Numbered from the stretch's first letter, positions 25,394 through 36,134 are shown. The stretch: DNA of 64,000 nucleotides from Flavobacterium sp. CS20 (GCF_018080005.1 NZ_CP073015.1:868001-932000); one strand, 5' to 3'. The notes: generated from the sequence alone by a model not told the origin. Translations and numbers: made by a program.

Positions 25394-25579
25394 AGGTAGA
25401 GTTTTTTCTTTTTTCGGTCTTTTTTCTTTTGCTCTATCTCTTTTGCTAATGTTTTGGGCAACGACTTTTTTGCCTGCCGGTCTTTTGATTTGAATAATTC
25501 AGGTTTAAAATAACATTCGGTATTATATTTTTATCTGTTTATTAGCGATATTATTCTTTCAAATTGGCATAACACACAA

Positions 25580-26281
25580 TTAGTATTTTAATAGAGCTAA
25601 GGCTTGACAAACTGTTATAGCAACGGTCTCTGTGCGTAATCGTTTGTTTCCTAAACTGATAGGAGAGAAGTTTAGGTTTATTGCAGTTTCAATTTCACTA
25701 AGGCTAAAATCACCTTCAGGTCCTATGAGAACACAAAACTTGTCTGCTTGATTTATTTTATCGCGAATAGGGTGTTTTTTGTCATTTTCACAATGTGCTA
25801 TGAGTTTGGTATAATTATCAAACTTAATTTTTACAAACTCTTCAAAAGATATTATGGGATTTAACTTTGGCATATAAAGCCTTAAAGATTGCTTCATAGC
25901 ACTTTGAATTATTTTCTCACAGCGACTGAAATTTAAGCGTTTGCGTTCACTGTTTTTACAGATCAAAGGTGATATTTCAGAAATGCCGAGTTCAGTAGCT
26001 TTTTCTAAAAAAAACTCAAACCGATCAGCAGATTTTGGTGGTGCAATACCAATATGGAGTTGATAGGGTAGTGGTTTTTCGTAAAAATGCGAAATGATAT
26101 TGATTTGACATTGTTTTGATTTGACAGCAATTATTTTTGCTTCAAAAGCATCGCCAAGTCCATTGGTGATTTTTATACTATCACCAACTTGTTTTCTCAA
26201 TACACGCAAAATGTGTTTGCTCTCGTTAGGATTGAGTGTATGTGTATTTTGATGCGGAGTTATAGACGGCTCATAAAACAT
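25580..26281 (-). CDS. rsmE: 16S rRNA m3U1498 methyltransferase RsmE
   Basis: 233 residues, SPOUT-class. An N-terminal PUA-like part (HILRVLRKQVGDSIKITNGLG) precedes the trefoil-knot SAM site LIGPEGDFSLSEIETAI and SLGNKRLRTETVAITVCQAL. It methylates N3 of U1498 in the small-subunit rRNA decoding region. It is last in a minus-strand run with a PPIase and tsaD, 9 nt from the PPIase gene. Confidence 0.95.
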   Translation of the reverse strand: MFYEPSITPHQNTHTLNPNESKHILRVLRKQVGDSIKITNGLGDAFEAKIIAVKSKQCQINIISHFYEKPLPYQLHIGIAPPKSADRFEFFLEKATELGISEISPLICKNSERKRLNFSRCEKIIQSAMKQSLRLYMPKLNPIISFEEFVKIKFDNYTKLIAHCENDKKHPIRDKINQADKFCVLIGPEGDFSLSEIETAINLNFSPISLGNKRLRTETVAITVCQALALLKY

Positions 26282-26290
26282 TTTGAATGG

Positions 26291-26926
26291 TTATTTGTTT
26301 GTTTTTTGCTTTAGCACTAGAGCTTCTTCTATATCTTTTTTTGAGTGTGATTTTTTTACAAAATAATACCAGTTATTTTCTGGAATTTCAAATTCAAAAA
26401 TTTCTTCTGATAGCCGATTGGTATTTGTTACTTCTGCAAAAAATACTGGATGTGTTTTTCCTTTTTTAAACCAACCTGAATCACCTCCAACGTTTTTGTT
26501 GTAATCCATAGAATATTGCATAGCAACAGACTTGAAAGCATTGGTTTTTAATAATTCTCTCACCTTGTTGGCATAGTTGTTAAAAGCTTTTTCAGTATCA
26601 AATCTGTCTTTGTCTATCAAAATGTATCTCACTCGGTAATGGGGTATTTTTTGCTTGCTAAGTATTTTATATTCTTCTTCAAAAAAACCTTTATCAAAAG
26701 TTTTAGTTTTACCTTGCCTTGATTTTAAAAGTGTTTTGACCAGTTTAGTTTTGTGTTTTTCTTCATTAAAAATTATCAATTGACCTTCTTTTTTGTATTC
26801 GTTTAATTTGTTTTGATCAATTTTAAAGTCTTCTGCTTCTGAAGTGTAGCGTTGGTTAAATAATGCTCTTTGAGCAGTGATAAAATTAAAACTTAAAAAT
26901 AATATAGTTAAGTAAAAATATTTCAT
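26291..26926 (-). CDS. exported parvulin-type peptidyl-prolyl isomerase
   Basis: 211 residues with a signal peptide (FYLTILFLSFNFITAQ). The rotamase domain spans about residues 95-200: HYRVRYILIDKDRFDTEKAF, QYSMDYNKNVGGDSGWFKKG and IFEFEIPENNWYYFVKKSHSK, the PpiC/SurA fold with the GGDSGW signature. It would help fold outer-membrane or periplasmic proteins. The ATG overlaps the tsaD stop. Confidence 0.8.
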   Translation of the reverse strand: MKYFYLTILFLSFNFITAQRALFNQRYTSEAEDFKIDQNKLNEYKKEGQLIIFNEEKHKTKLVKTLLKSRQGKTKTFDKGFFEEEYKILSKQKIPHYRVRYILIDKDRFDTEKAFNNYANKVRELLKTNAFKSVAMQYSMDYNKNVGGDSGWFKKGKTHPVFFAEVTNTNRLSEEIFEFEIPENNWYYFVKKSHSKKDIEEALVLKQKTNK

Positions 26927-27941
26927 AATTCTAATCTTGCTTTTGATGTTGTTTTAAAGTTTGTAAAGTCTTGATTTAAATATTTATAATAGCCTACTAT
27001 AGCAATCATAGCGGCGTTGTCTAAACAGTATTCAAATTTTGGAATGTAACACTTCCACTGAAGCTCTTTTTCAGCTTGTTTTAGGGCTTCTCTAATACCT
27101 GAATTAGCTGAAACTCCACCACCAATGGCAATTTGATTTATACCAGTTTTTTTAACCGCCAATTGCAATTTGTCCATCAAAATATCAACAACGGTTTTTT
27201 GAAATGACGCACAAAGGTCTTTTATGTTTTCTTCAACAAAATTAGGATTTGTTTTTTTCTGTTTTTGTATAAAATATAAAACAGCAGTTTTCAATCCACT
27301 GAAGCTAAAATCAAGACCTTTTACTTTGGGTTTTGAAAAAGTGAAGCGTTTTGGGTTACCTTCTTTAGCAAACTTGTCTATAATCGACCAGCTGGATAAC
27401 CCAAACCCATCATTTTTCCACATTTGTCAAAAGCTTCTCCAACAGCATCATCAAGAGTTTTGCCTATAATTTCCATATCAAAAAAATCCTTCACTTTTAC
27501 AATTTGAGTATGACCGCCACTAATTGTTAAAGCTAAAAAAGGGAACTCTGGTGTTTTTTGACCGTCATCAATAAAATGAGCTAAAATATGGGCTTGCATA
27601 TGATGAACTTCAATAAGCGGAACATCTAACGCCAAAGCCATAGATTTGGCAAATGAAGCTCCAACCAAAAGCGATCCCATAAGTCCTGGACCTTTTGTGA
27701 ATGCAATTGCAGAGATATTGTTAAGACTTATTTGTGCTTCCTTCAGGGCTTGGTCAACAACAGGAACAATGTTTTTTTGATGTGCTCTCGATGCCAATTC
27801 AGGAACAACCCCACCATAAGCTTCGTGTATAGATTGCGTAGCTATAATATTACTCAGTTTTTTGTCGTTTTCAAAAACAGTCGCAGAAGTGTCATCACAC
27901 GAGGATTCTATTGCGAGAATATAAATTGATTTCTTAGTCAT
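26923..27941 (-). CDS. tsaD: tRNA threonylcarbamoyladenosine transferase TsaD, with a one-base frameshift
   Basis: Two adjacent frames join into one TsaD. The first has AIESSCDDTSAT, the metal-binding HHMQAH, SGGHTQ and GEAFDKCGKM and ends at GYPAGRL; the second continues IIDKFAKEGNP…FSFSGLKTAV, GGGVSANSGIR and DNAAMIA. Adding one C at 27385-27389 (GGTCCG for GGTCG) restores GYPAGPIIDK, the family consensus. TsaD is required for the t6A37 modification of ANN-decoding tRNAs and is essential in most bacteria, so a sequencing error is the likelier explanation. Divergent from the tamB-like gene. Confidence 0.9.
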
Positions 27942-28112
27942 AAACGTAATCAGGTACAGTTATTGAAATGTTTAACAAAGCTAAATATTTTTGTGTATTA
28001 TCAATCATAGATTAAATGTATATTTGTTATACAAAATTGTAAAGCCATCGTAAAGCGAATTTTTCATATCATCAAACATATAGTTATAGCGGTTGTTCTG
28101 CTGTTTCTCTTA

Positions 28113-31100
28113 TTGGTATTGATTTTTTTAATCCCTGGTGTTCAGACTTATACCGCACAAAAGTTAACCAAAAACATCAATGAAACTTATGGGACTCAAA
28201 TCAATATTGAAAGGTTAAAAATTGGTTTAAATGCAGATATTGAAATACAAGAAGTGATGGTTTTTGACCATCATAACGATACAATTTTTGATGTTAATAA
28301 GTTATCGACTTCTATTTTTAACATTTCAGGGCTTTTAAATAAAGGTAATTTAGATTTAAGCAAAACTGAGATTGAAGGCTTAAAGATGAAATTGATACGA
28401 TATAAAAATGAAGATTCTGATAATCTTGGCGTTTTTCTACAGAAATTTGAAACGGATAAACCCAAAGATTCTACTTCAACTTTTAAACTTCACATTGACG
28501 ATGTGTTTTTGGTTGATAGTGAATTCAGTGTAATAGATTATAACTTAGACAAGCCAGAGGCATTTAGTATTAAAAACTTAAATTTTGATGTCAATAATAT
28601 CAATATCGTTGATGACAAAGTGAGCATAAACATCAATTCACTTTCTGGCATTACGGGTTATGGTTTAAAAATAGATAGATTGCAGACTAAATTTTTTATG
28701 AACGGATCACAAATGCGTTTGGATCAATTAAAACTCAAAATGCCCGAATCTGAAATCGCAACCGATTTAAAATTTGAATTTCAAAAGGGAGATTGGTCTG
28801 ATTTTGAAAATAAAGTTCAAATTTCAGCAAATTTTGATCAATCAAAGATATCAACTACCGATTTGAATTATTTTTACAGCGGGTTTGGATTTAATGAAAA
28901 TTTGGTATTATCAGGTCAGCTTAATGGCACATTAAATGATTTTTCTTTTAAAAACATCAAAATTGATGGCATGCAGAGAAGTGAAATTTCTGGAGACATC
29001 GTCATTAGTCAAATAACCAATCCAGATAAATTTCAATTAAAAACGCAAAACATAGACATTACAACCAATTATTTTGATTTAAAACGTTTGTTACCAAAAG
29101 TATTAGGCGATAATTTACCTGAATTTATACAATACATGGGCAATTTTTCTGTCAATGGGCAAACGCAAATATTTGGGCAAAATTTAAATGCAGAACTCAA
29201 TCTAAAATCAACGGTAGGTCAGGGATTAGTGAAACTTGATTTTAAAAACCTAAACCTTCCTGATGAAGTAGAATACAAAGGTTTTTTGAATCTTAAAAAG
29301 GTTAACTTGGCAAAATTGGCACAGTCTAATGATTTAGGACTGGCTAGTTTTAATTTTTATATCAACGGTAAAGGCTTCACCGAAGAATCTTTGAACACTC
29401 AAGTCAATGGAAAAATTCATACTTTTGAGTATAATAGCTATGTTTACAAAACCCTTAGCATTGATGGAAATTTAAAATATCCTATTTTTAACGGCAAGAT
29501 TGACAGTCAAGACCCTAATTTTTTATTTGATTTTGATGGCACTGTCAATGCTTCAAATACTCAAAACATTTTCAGTTTTGAGTCAAACATCAAATATGCC
29601 GATTTGTATCAGCTTAATTTTATTGAAAAAGACAGTATTTCAATTTTTAAAGGCAATTTCAAAATTGATATGAAAGCCAATACTATTGATGATGCTGTAG
29701 GACAAATTAAGTTTAATGATTTTAATTATACAACCAGTTATGACACCTATAAGTTTAAAGATTTTATCCTCAGTTCTGAAATTAAAAATAACATTCATTA
29801 TATTACAGTAAATTCTCCAGATGTTATTGATGGTAGAATTTACGGTCATTTTGAGCCTTCAAAACTTCCACATTTTATAGATATTTCTTTTAGAAATCTT
29901 TATTTTAAAGATGTTATTAAAAACCAGTTCACAAACAAAAATGTGAACTTTGAATTTAAAATTAACAACAAAATCGTTGAAGCTATTTTTCCTGAAATCA
30001 GCATTGCTCCTCAAACATTTTTAAATGGTAAAATATCTTCAAATGAAGACGAAATGAAGTTGCGCTTTATATCACCCCAAATAAGGTATAAAGAAAATAT
30101 TCTGAAAGATGTTGAAATACAGATTGATAAGCAAAATCCATTTTTTGATACCTATATAGAAATAGCTGATATTCAAAATGCTACGTATCCTATTTCAAAT
30201 TTAAATTTAATAAATGTTAAACTTAATGACACGCTTTTTTTTAGAACAGAATTTTCAGGTGGAGCAAACAAAGATGATAAATTTAATTTGAGTCTATATC
30301 AAACTTATGATAAAGACAATAATACGGTGGTAGGTTTTCAAAACTCAAATATACTTTTCAAAAATAATACTTGGGAAATAAATAAAAACAACAATTACAA
30401 AAACAACAGAGTTATTTTAGAATCAGGACTCCAAAAATTTATATTTGATTCACTTGCATTTTCTTATCAAAATCAAGTTGTAAAACTTAATGGAGAGATG
30501 CGAGATTCTACCTACAAAGACATTAACCTTAAACTTGAAACCGTTGAACTAAACAATATCACACCATATATAGACAGTGTAAAGCTTGGTGGTCTTGTTA
30601 ATGCTAATATGAGAATATATCAAAAAAATGGTCAATACGCCCCAAATCTCAATGTGATGGTAAGAGATTTTGAAGTCAATGATTTGCAATACGGCGATTT
30701 AAAACTATCAGCTAATGGCAATGAAAATTTATCAGATTTTGATTTAAAAGCCTATTTGACTAAAGCACAACAGAATTTTTTGTCAGCAGAAGGTCAAATA
30801 ACCACCAACCAACAAGAGCAATTGATAGATTTGGATATAAGTTTTGATGATTTAGATATAAGTTCTCTCAGCCCATTGGGTTCAGATGTGATCAGTAGGA
30901 TAAGAGGCAAAATTAATGGAAACGCAAAATTATTTGGTTCTCTATCAAATCCTGATTTTTCTGGTCAATTACTTTTAGATGATGCAGGTCTAAAATTTCC
31001 TTACCTCAATATTGATTTTGACTTTCAAAACAAGGCTAAAATCATTTTAGACAAAAAGAAATTTGTGCTAGATGACATTCTTCTAACGGATACTAAATAC

Positions 31101-32507
31101 AAAACTCAAGGCACATTGAGTGGTTTTATATCTCACGATCAATTCAAAGATTGGAATTTAAACTTAGATTTAACATCAGATAATATTTTAACTTTAGACA
31201 CACCATATACTGAAGAAAGCTTGTACTACGGAACCGCATTTATTTCAGGAAAAGCATCGATAAGCGGACCAACCGATGCTTTAACAATAAATGTTAATGC
31301 TACAAGTCAACCTAATACCGTTTTTAATATTCCGCTTTCAGATACTGAAACTATTGGAGATAATTCATTTATTTATTTTTTAACACCTGAAGACAAACAA
31401 AAAAAAGCACAAGGCAAAGATTATTTGCTTGAAAAAGTTTCTGGGCTAAGTCTAAAATTTGACTTGATCATCACCAATGATGCCTTAGTAGAAGTTGTAG
31501 TTGATCAAGAAAGCGGAAGCACGCTAAGAGGTCGAGGAGACGGCAACTTGCTCATAGAGATAAATACGAATGGTAAATTTGATATGTATGGAGATTTTGT
31601 AGCACTATCAGGAGAATATATTTATAAATATCAAGGTCTTATCGAAAAAAAGTTTGAAGTTATTCCTGGTGGTTATTTATCGTGGGAAGGCAATCCCGTT
31701 GACGCCAATATGGATATACAAGCCAAATATACCACAAATGCAAATCCTGCTGTTTTACTGGACAACCCATCCGTTAATAGAGAAATACCCATAGATGTCA
31801 TCATTACACTAAATGGTGAGCTTATGCAACCAGATATTAGTTTTGATATACAATACCCAAATCTGAGCTCAACAGTAGAATCTGAATTGAATTACAGAAT
31901 TCAAGGTCGTGAAAACACTGAAAAGCAAGCTTTGTCTCTCGTTGTTCAAGGTACTTTCTACAACAACGAAGGCGTTGGTATGAATGCCATTGGCTCTAAT
32001 CTATTAGCAGAAAGAGCAACAAGTATTATAGATCAGATTCTAAAAGATGATGAAGGTAAGTTTAACATTGGTTTTGATTATATTCAAGCGGAAAAAACTC
32101 CAAACCAAAACGCTATAGGCTCAGATAGAGTAGGGATGACCCTTCAAACCCAATTGAGTGATAGAATTTTTATTAATGGTCGGTTTGGCGTTCCTGTAGG
32201 TGGGCAGACGCAGTCGTTTGTGTTTGGCGATGTTGAATTAAATTTTTTACTCAACGAATCAGGCTCATTAAGAGCTCAAATGTTTAATAGAGAAAGTAAT
32301 ATTCAGTTTATCGGTGAAGAATTAGGATACACTCAAGGTTTAGGTATTTTATATACTGTTGATTTTGAAACTTTTGAAGAATTATTTAGAAAAATGCTCA
32401 ACAAAAAAGAATCTGATGACAGCAACAAACAAACTCCGAAAGACAAAGACCAAACAAAAACTAAATCTTTAGTTCCAAATTATATCAAATTTCCAGGTGA
32501 GCAGTAA
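28113..32507 (+). CDS. tamB: TamB/DUF490-type translocation and assembly module protein
   Basis: About 1464 residues. An N-terminal membrane anchor is followed by a very long run of beta repeats typical of AsmA/TamB groove proteins. The DUF490 domain occupies the last ~450 residues (LSFDLIITNDALVEVVVDQE, RGRGDGNLLIEI, GEYIYKYQGLIEKKFEV, MQPDISFDIQYP, LGYTQGLGILYTVDFETF). It is thought to form a periplasmic bridge for lipid or outer-membrane protein transport. The frame continues upstream to 28011 without ATG; the anchor (IIKHIVIAVVLLFLLLVLIF) needs those codons, so the real start is probably earlier than the TTG at 28113. Confidence 0.9.
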   Translation: MVLIFLIPGVQTYTAQKLTKNINETYGTQINIERLKIGLNADIEIQEVMVFDHHNDTIFDVNKLSTSIFNISGLLNKGNLDLSKTEIEGLKMKLIRYKNEDSDNLGVFLQKFETDKPKDSTSTFKLHIDDVFLVDSEFSVIDYNLDKPEAFSIKNLNFDVNNINIVDDKVSININSLSGITGYGLKIDRLQTKFFMNGSQMRLDQLKLKMPESEIATDLKFEFQKGDWSDFENKVQISANFDQSKISTTDLNYFYSGFGFNENLVLSGQLNGTLNDFSFKNIKIDGMQRSEISGDIVISQITNPDKFQLKTQNIDITTNYFDLKRLLPKVLGDNLPEFIQYMGNFSVNGQTQIFGQNLNAELNLKSTVGQGLVKLDFKNLNLPDEVEYKGFLNLKKVNLAKLAQSNDLGLASFNFYINGKGFTEESLNTQVNGKIHTFEYNSYVYKTLSIDGNLKYPIFNGKIDSQDPNFLFDFDGTVNASNTQNIFSFESNIKYADLYQLNFIEKDSISIFKGNFKIDMKANTIDDAVGQIKFNDFNYTTSYDTYKFKDFILSSEIKNNIHYITVNSPDVIDGRIYGHFEPSKLPHFIDISFRNLYFKDVIKNQFTNKNVNFEFKINNKIVEAIFPEISIAPQTFLNGKISSNEDEMKLRFISPQIRYKENILKDVEIQIDKQNPFFDTYIEIADIQNATYPISNLNLINVKLNDTLFFRTEFSGGANKDDKFNLSLYQTYDKDNNTVVGFQNSNILFKNNTWEINKNNNYKNNRVILESGLQKFIFDSLAFSYQNQVVKLNGEMRDSTYKDINLKLETVELNNITPYIDSVKLGGLVNANMRIYQKNGQYAPNLNVMVRDFEVNDLQYGDLKLSANGNENLSDFDLKAYLTKAQQNFLSAEGQITTNQQEQLIDLDISFDDLDISSLSPLGSDVISRIRGKINGNAKLFGSLSNPDFSGQLLLDDAGLKFPYLNIDFDFQNKAKIILDKKKFVLDDILLTDTKYKTQGTLSGFISHDQFKDWNLNLDLTSDNILTLDTPYTEESLYYGTAFISGKASISGPTDALTINVNATSQPNTVFNIPLSDTETIGDNSFIYFLTPEDKQKKAQGKDYLLEKVSGLSLKFDLIITNDALVEVVVDQESGSTLRGRGDGNLLIEINTNGKFDMYGDFVALSGEYIYKYQGLIEKKFEVIPGGYLSWEGNPVDANMDIQAKYTTNANPAVLLDNPSVNREIPIDVIITLNGELMQPDISFDIQYPNLSSTVESELNYRIQGRENTEKQALSLVVQGTFYNNEGVGMNAIGSNLLAERATSIIDQILKDDEGKFNIGFDYIQAEKTPNQNAIGSDRVGMTLQTQLSDRIFINGRFGVPVGGQTQSFVFGDVELNFLLNESGSLRAQMFNRESNIQFIGEELGYTQGLGILYTVDFETFEELFRKMLNKKESDDSNKQTPKDKDQTKTKSLVPNYIKFPGEQ

Positions 32508-32512
32508 ATCAT

Positions 32513-33163
32513 TTAAAGTTTAGGACCAAAAGCTAAATCGCCAGCATCGCCTAAACCTGGCACAATATATCCATTATCATCAAGCTTCTTGTCTATATCT
32601 GCCAACCAAAGTTGAGTGTTTTGACCCAATCGAGTTTGAAGAAAATCAATGCCTGGCTGGGCAGCTATGGCAGATAAAATGTTTACAGATGAAATTTTAA
32701 ACTTTTTAGTTAAAGTTTTATAGACTTCAACAATAGAATGTCCTGTTGCCAACATAGGATCTACTAATATTAAATCTTTTGAAGTCAAATCAGGTGTTGC
32801 ACAATATTCTAAATGAATTTCAAAATTGCCTTTGTCATTTTTTGTGCGATATGCTGAAATAAAAGCATTATCAACACAATCAAATATTCTAGAAACGCCA
32901 TTATGCATTGGTAATCCTGCACGTAAAATTGAGCAAATTACCAATTCATTTTTAATGAGTGGTTTTTGGTGTTGCCCGAGAGGTGTTGTTGTAGTTTGAG
33001 ACTTATAATCAAGACTTTTGCTCATTTCATAGGCAAGTATTTCACCAATACGTTCAAGGTTAAACCTAAATCTCAATTTGTCTTTTTGAATATTTTGGTC
33101 TCTTATTTCTATTAAAAATTGATTTAAGACAGAGTTTTGATTAGAAATATGGTGGATTTTCAT
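32513..33163 (-). CDS. upp: uracil phosphoribosyltransferase
   Basis: 216 residues. The PRPP loop is LVDPMLATGHS, with ICSILRAGLPMHNGV before it and GIDFLQTRLG and DDNGYIVPGLGDAGDLAFG at the end, the C-terminal uracil-binding signature. It makes UMP from uracil and PRPP in pyrimidine salvage. Convergent with the tamB-like gene, six bases apart. Confidence 0.95.
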   Translation of the reverse strand: MKIHHISNQNSVLNQFLIEIRDQNIQKDKLRFRFNLERIGEILAYEMSKSLDYKSQTTTTPLGQHQKPLIKNELVICSILRAGLPMHNGVSRIFDCVDNAFISAYRTKNDKGNFEIHLEYCATPDLTSKDLILVDPMLATGHSIVEVYKTLTKKFKISSVNILSAIAAQPGIDFLQTRLGQNTQLWLADIDKKLDDNGYIVPGLGDAGDLAFGPKL

Positions 33164-33243
33164 AACTAAATTATTGTGAGATTATTCAATAAAATAGCAA
33201 AGTAAAAAAATCCTTTTAAATATTATATCAGATAATAGAAATA

Positions 33244-33642
33244 CTAAGGAATTTTAATTTCTCCTGTATCGACAGATTGAAGTTGCAAAATGTCGTTGGC
33301 GTGAGAAGCACGAACAATTTTGTTACCTCTGATTGCAATAGGTTTATCAACGACTTCTGGATGCTTTTCAATAATTTTTAAAGCATCAAACTCGTCTATA
33401 TTTGGAGATTTACCAAACTTTGAAGTAATGATTTCGTGATTGAGGTTAATCAAATCAACAACGCTAAGGTTTAACATTTTTGCCATTTCAGACCAATCGG
33501 TTTGGCTAATTCCTGCTTTGCTGATATCAATAGGAAAAATAACAGCTTTATTGGCTTGAGCAATGGCTAAACATTTCTTAGACAAAGCATAATCAGGATG
33601 GTAATACAGGTTTATTTGTTTGTTGTCTTTTGAAATCATCAT
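33244..33642 (-). CDS. ArsC/Spx-like thioredoxin-fold protein
   Basis: 132 residues: a beta-alpha start NKQINLYYHPDYALSKKCLAIA, FPIDISKAGISQTDWSEMA, and the C-terminal block EKHPEVVDKPIAIRGNKIVRA that is typical of the arsenate-reductase-like/Spx family. The usual CxxS or CxxC at the first loop is replaced by Y-A-L-S, leaving Cys only two residues on, so arsenate reduction is doubtful. A regulatory or glutaredoxin-like role is possible. Confidence 0.65.
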   Translation of the reverse strand: MMISKDNKQINLYYHPDYALSKKCLAIAQANKAVIFPIDISKAGISQTDWSEMAKMLNLSVVDLINLNHEIITSKFGKSPNIDEFDALKIIEKHPEVVDKPIAIRGNKIVRASHANDILQLQSVDTGEIKIP

Positions 33643-33735
33643 ATTTTTTTATTAAATAACGCATTTTCATTTGGATTTTCAAAGACTTGACCTATTTTTA
33701 GTAAAAATTTATAAATATAGAGTGATAAATAATTT

Positions 33736-34981
33736 ATGGAGAATAAAAAAATTGTAATTATAGGAGCTGGAGTCAGTGGACTTGTAGCGACTATAAATCT
33801 CGAAAAGGCTGGTTATGAACCTATTATATACGAACAAAAGGATAGAGTAGGTGGGCGAGTTCAAACCGATTATATCGATGGATACACATTTGACAAGGGG
33901 TTTCAAATTTTGTCGCCCAATTATCCAGCAGTTCAAAAATATTTAGATATTGATCTTTTACATTTAAAATATTTTTTCACAGGTGCATTTGTGTTTAAAA
34001 AAGGAGAACAAGGAAAATTAGGCAATCCCGCAAAAGATTTTGATATATTGTTTTCAACTTTGTTTTCAAAATTGGCTAACTTCTCAGATAAGCTAAAAAT
34101 CATAAAACTATATCGGTCATTAAAATATAAAACTTTTGAAGAAATCTTTAATTCAAAAAACCAAACAACGCTTGACTTTCTTAAGTCGTTTGGGTTTTCT
34201 GATAAGGTTATCAATAATTTTTTTAAACCTTTTTATGCTGGTGTTTTTCTCGAAGAAAACTTAGATACGTCAAGCCGTATGTTTGAGTTTACCTTTAAAT
34301 TGTTTTCTGAAACAAAAGCTGGCATTCCGGAAAAAGGCATACAAGCTATACCTAATCAATTGGCCAATCAACTGAAACAGACAACATTTCATTTTAATAC
34401 TAAAGTCAAAAGTGTTGAAGATAATGCCATCACCTTAGCAAACCATACTCAAGTTGAAGCAGACTTTATCATTATAGCTACAGAAACTTCAGATTTAGTT
34501 TCCAATTTAAAAAATCAACCACAAGAATGGAAAAGTGTTGACAATCTATACTTTGAGGTAGAAAACCGAGTTATTAATCTGCCTATGATAGGCTTGGTTG
34601 CTGAAGAAAATACACTTGTGAACAATTTTCATTATTTGAGCTTAGCCTCTGAGCCAAAGCAAATTTTGTCGGTCAGTGTAGTCAAAAATCACAATTTAAG
34701 TAACGAAGAATTAGCAAAAATAACACAAAAAGAACTGCTTGATGTTTGCGATATAAAAATCAATAAACTGCTTAAACATTACAAAATACCAAAAGCCTTG
34801 CCAAACATAGCAGACGTTAATTACCAAATACCGCATACCGAAACCAAATTAAAAGACCGTATATTTTTAGCCGGTGATGTTTTGTCTAACGGTTCTTTAA
34901 ATGCAGCAATGCTCAATGGCGAATCTCTTCGCTAAAGCCGTTTTAGAACATATCAACGGAATGACTTTAGATGTTCAATAA
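33736..34981 (+). CDS. FAD-dependent amine oxidase/protoporphyrinogen oxidase-like flavoprotein, frameshift near the end
   Basis: The N-terminus has the dinucleotide-binding GAGVSGLVATINLEKAGY and the second-site RVGGRVQTD; the C-terminus has DRIFLAGDVLSNGSLNAAMLNGES, the FAD-closing motif. The read frame stops at 34935 (…GESLR), but the next frame continues AKAVLEHINGMTLDVQ to a TAA at 34979-34981, three bases before corA. One extra C at 34928-34931 explains the break. The substrate is unknown; carotenoid desaturase/amine oxidase relatives are likely. Confidence 0.8.
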
Positions 34982-34984
34982 AAT

Positions 34985-35866
34985 ATGAAACTCAATAGCA
35001 AAACCTATAAAAACTTTACTTGGTACGACTGTCTTCAAGCCAATTTCAAAGACCTAAAACAACTCAATACACCTATACAAATACCTGATAATTTTATTGA
35101 AGATAGTTTAGAGGTAGGACATTTGCCAAAATATGAGAAAAATGAAGACATAGAACTTATCATTCTGCGAGTTTCAACAGACATTAAAAACCCTGATATA
35201 TTAAGTGTTGGTCAACTTTCTACTAAAATTGCTTTTATAATTCAAGACAAAAATCTGATTAGTATTCACAGAAAAAAAATCAATTTCTTAAGCCAAGTTA
35301 ACAAAGAATTCAATTCCACAGGTGCATTTCTTTTTTATATGATTGAACATATCATAGATAGCTTTGAAAAGCCTTTAAACAACTACAGCAAAGCAATTGA
35401 CAAAATGGAAAGATTTGTTTTGCTCGATAACACAGAAGAATTTTCAATAGAAAAAATATATTTTATCAAGTCTAAAGCAAGAATGCACAAAAAGATTTTA
35501 CAAATGAATCAAAATGTCATTAATCAATTAGCAATTAACAACACAGGTTTTAACTCCGAATTGCAAGATATCAAAGATTCAATGCTCAATCTTTTGCACA
35601 CAGCAGATGAAATAATAGAAGATACTCAAGCTTTGCTCAATTCATATTTATCTATCACAGCACAAAAAAATAATGATGTGATGAAGCTATTGACTGTTTT
35701 TTCGGTGTTCTTTTTACCCTTAACATTTATTGCAGGCATCTATGGCATGAATTTTAAGTTTATGCCTGAATTAGAATATAAAAATGCATATTTCATCGTT
35801 TTAGGCATAATGGTTTTGATTTGTATTGCTATTTATATTTGGTTTAAAAGAAACAAAATATTATAG
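34985..35866 (+). CDS. CorA-family magnesium/metal transporter
   Basis: 293 residues: a cytoplasmic alpha/beta funnel, a long helix (ELQDIKDSMLNLLHTADEIIEDTQ), then two C-terminal membrane helices separated by the YGMNF selectivity motif, which is diagnostic for CorA. Forms a homopentameric Mg2+ (or Co2+/Ni2+) channel. Follows the flavoprotein gene with a 3-bp gap, so the two are co-transcribed. Confidence 0.95.
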   Translation: MKLNSKTYKNFTWYDCLQANFKDLKQLNTPIQIPDNFIEDSLEVGHLPKYEKNEDIELIILRVSTDIKNPDILSVGQLSTKIAFIIQDKNLISIHRKKINFLSQVNKEFNSTGAFLFYMIEHIIDSFEKPLNNYSKAIDKMERFVLLDNTEEFSIEKIYFIKSKARMHKKILQMNQNVINQLAINNTGFNSELQDIKDSMLNLLHTADEIIEDTQALLNSYLSITAQKNNDVMKLLTVFSVFFLPLTFIAGIYGMNFKFMPELEYKNAYFIVLGIMVLICIAIYIWFKRNKIL

Positions 35867-35964
35867 TGGCTCAACATGCAGTATCAAAATTTTAAACATT
35901 CATATAAAAGTTTTAGTTTGATTTATTAGGATTATAACAAATTATGTTTTTATATTTGTATATC

Positions 35965-36024
35965 ATCATCGCAGAGCAAATTATATCTATTTTGGGGTAT
36001 TTGGTAATAATTTTCTGCGATGAT
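35965..36024 (+). terminator. long-loop hairpin downstream of corA
   Basis: ATCATCGCAGA at 35965-35975 is perfectly complementary to TCTGCGATGAT at 36014-36024, followed by a T run. The loop of ~38 nt is long, so this may be a terminator or a structured transcript end. The rest of 35867-36134 shows nothing convincing. Confidence 0.4.
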
Positions 36025-36134
36025 TTTTTTAATATCTAAATAAATCATAATATATATTATGTAAAATAGAAATTTATAATTTCTTACTCTAAAGGATTGA
36101 TAAGCTTCCCTACTAATAAAAGAAATCATCATAT

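Noticed and set aside
35950..36132. 60-residue minus-strand frame downstream of corA
   Set aside because: It covers an 11-bp-stem hairpin and low-complexity A/T sequence, with no coding signal.
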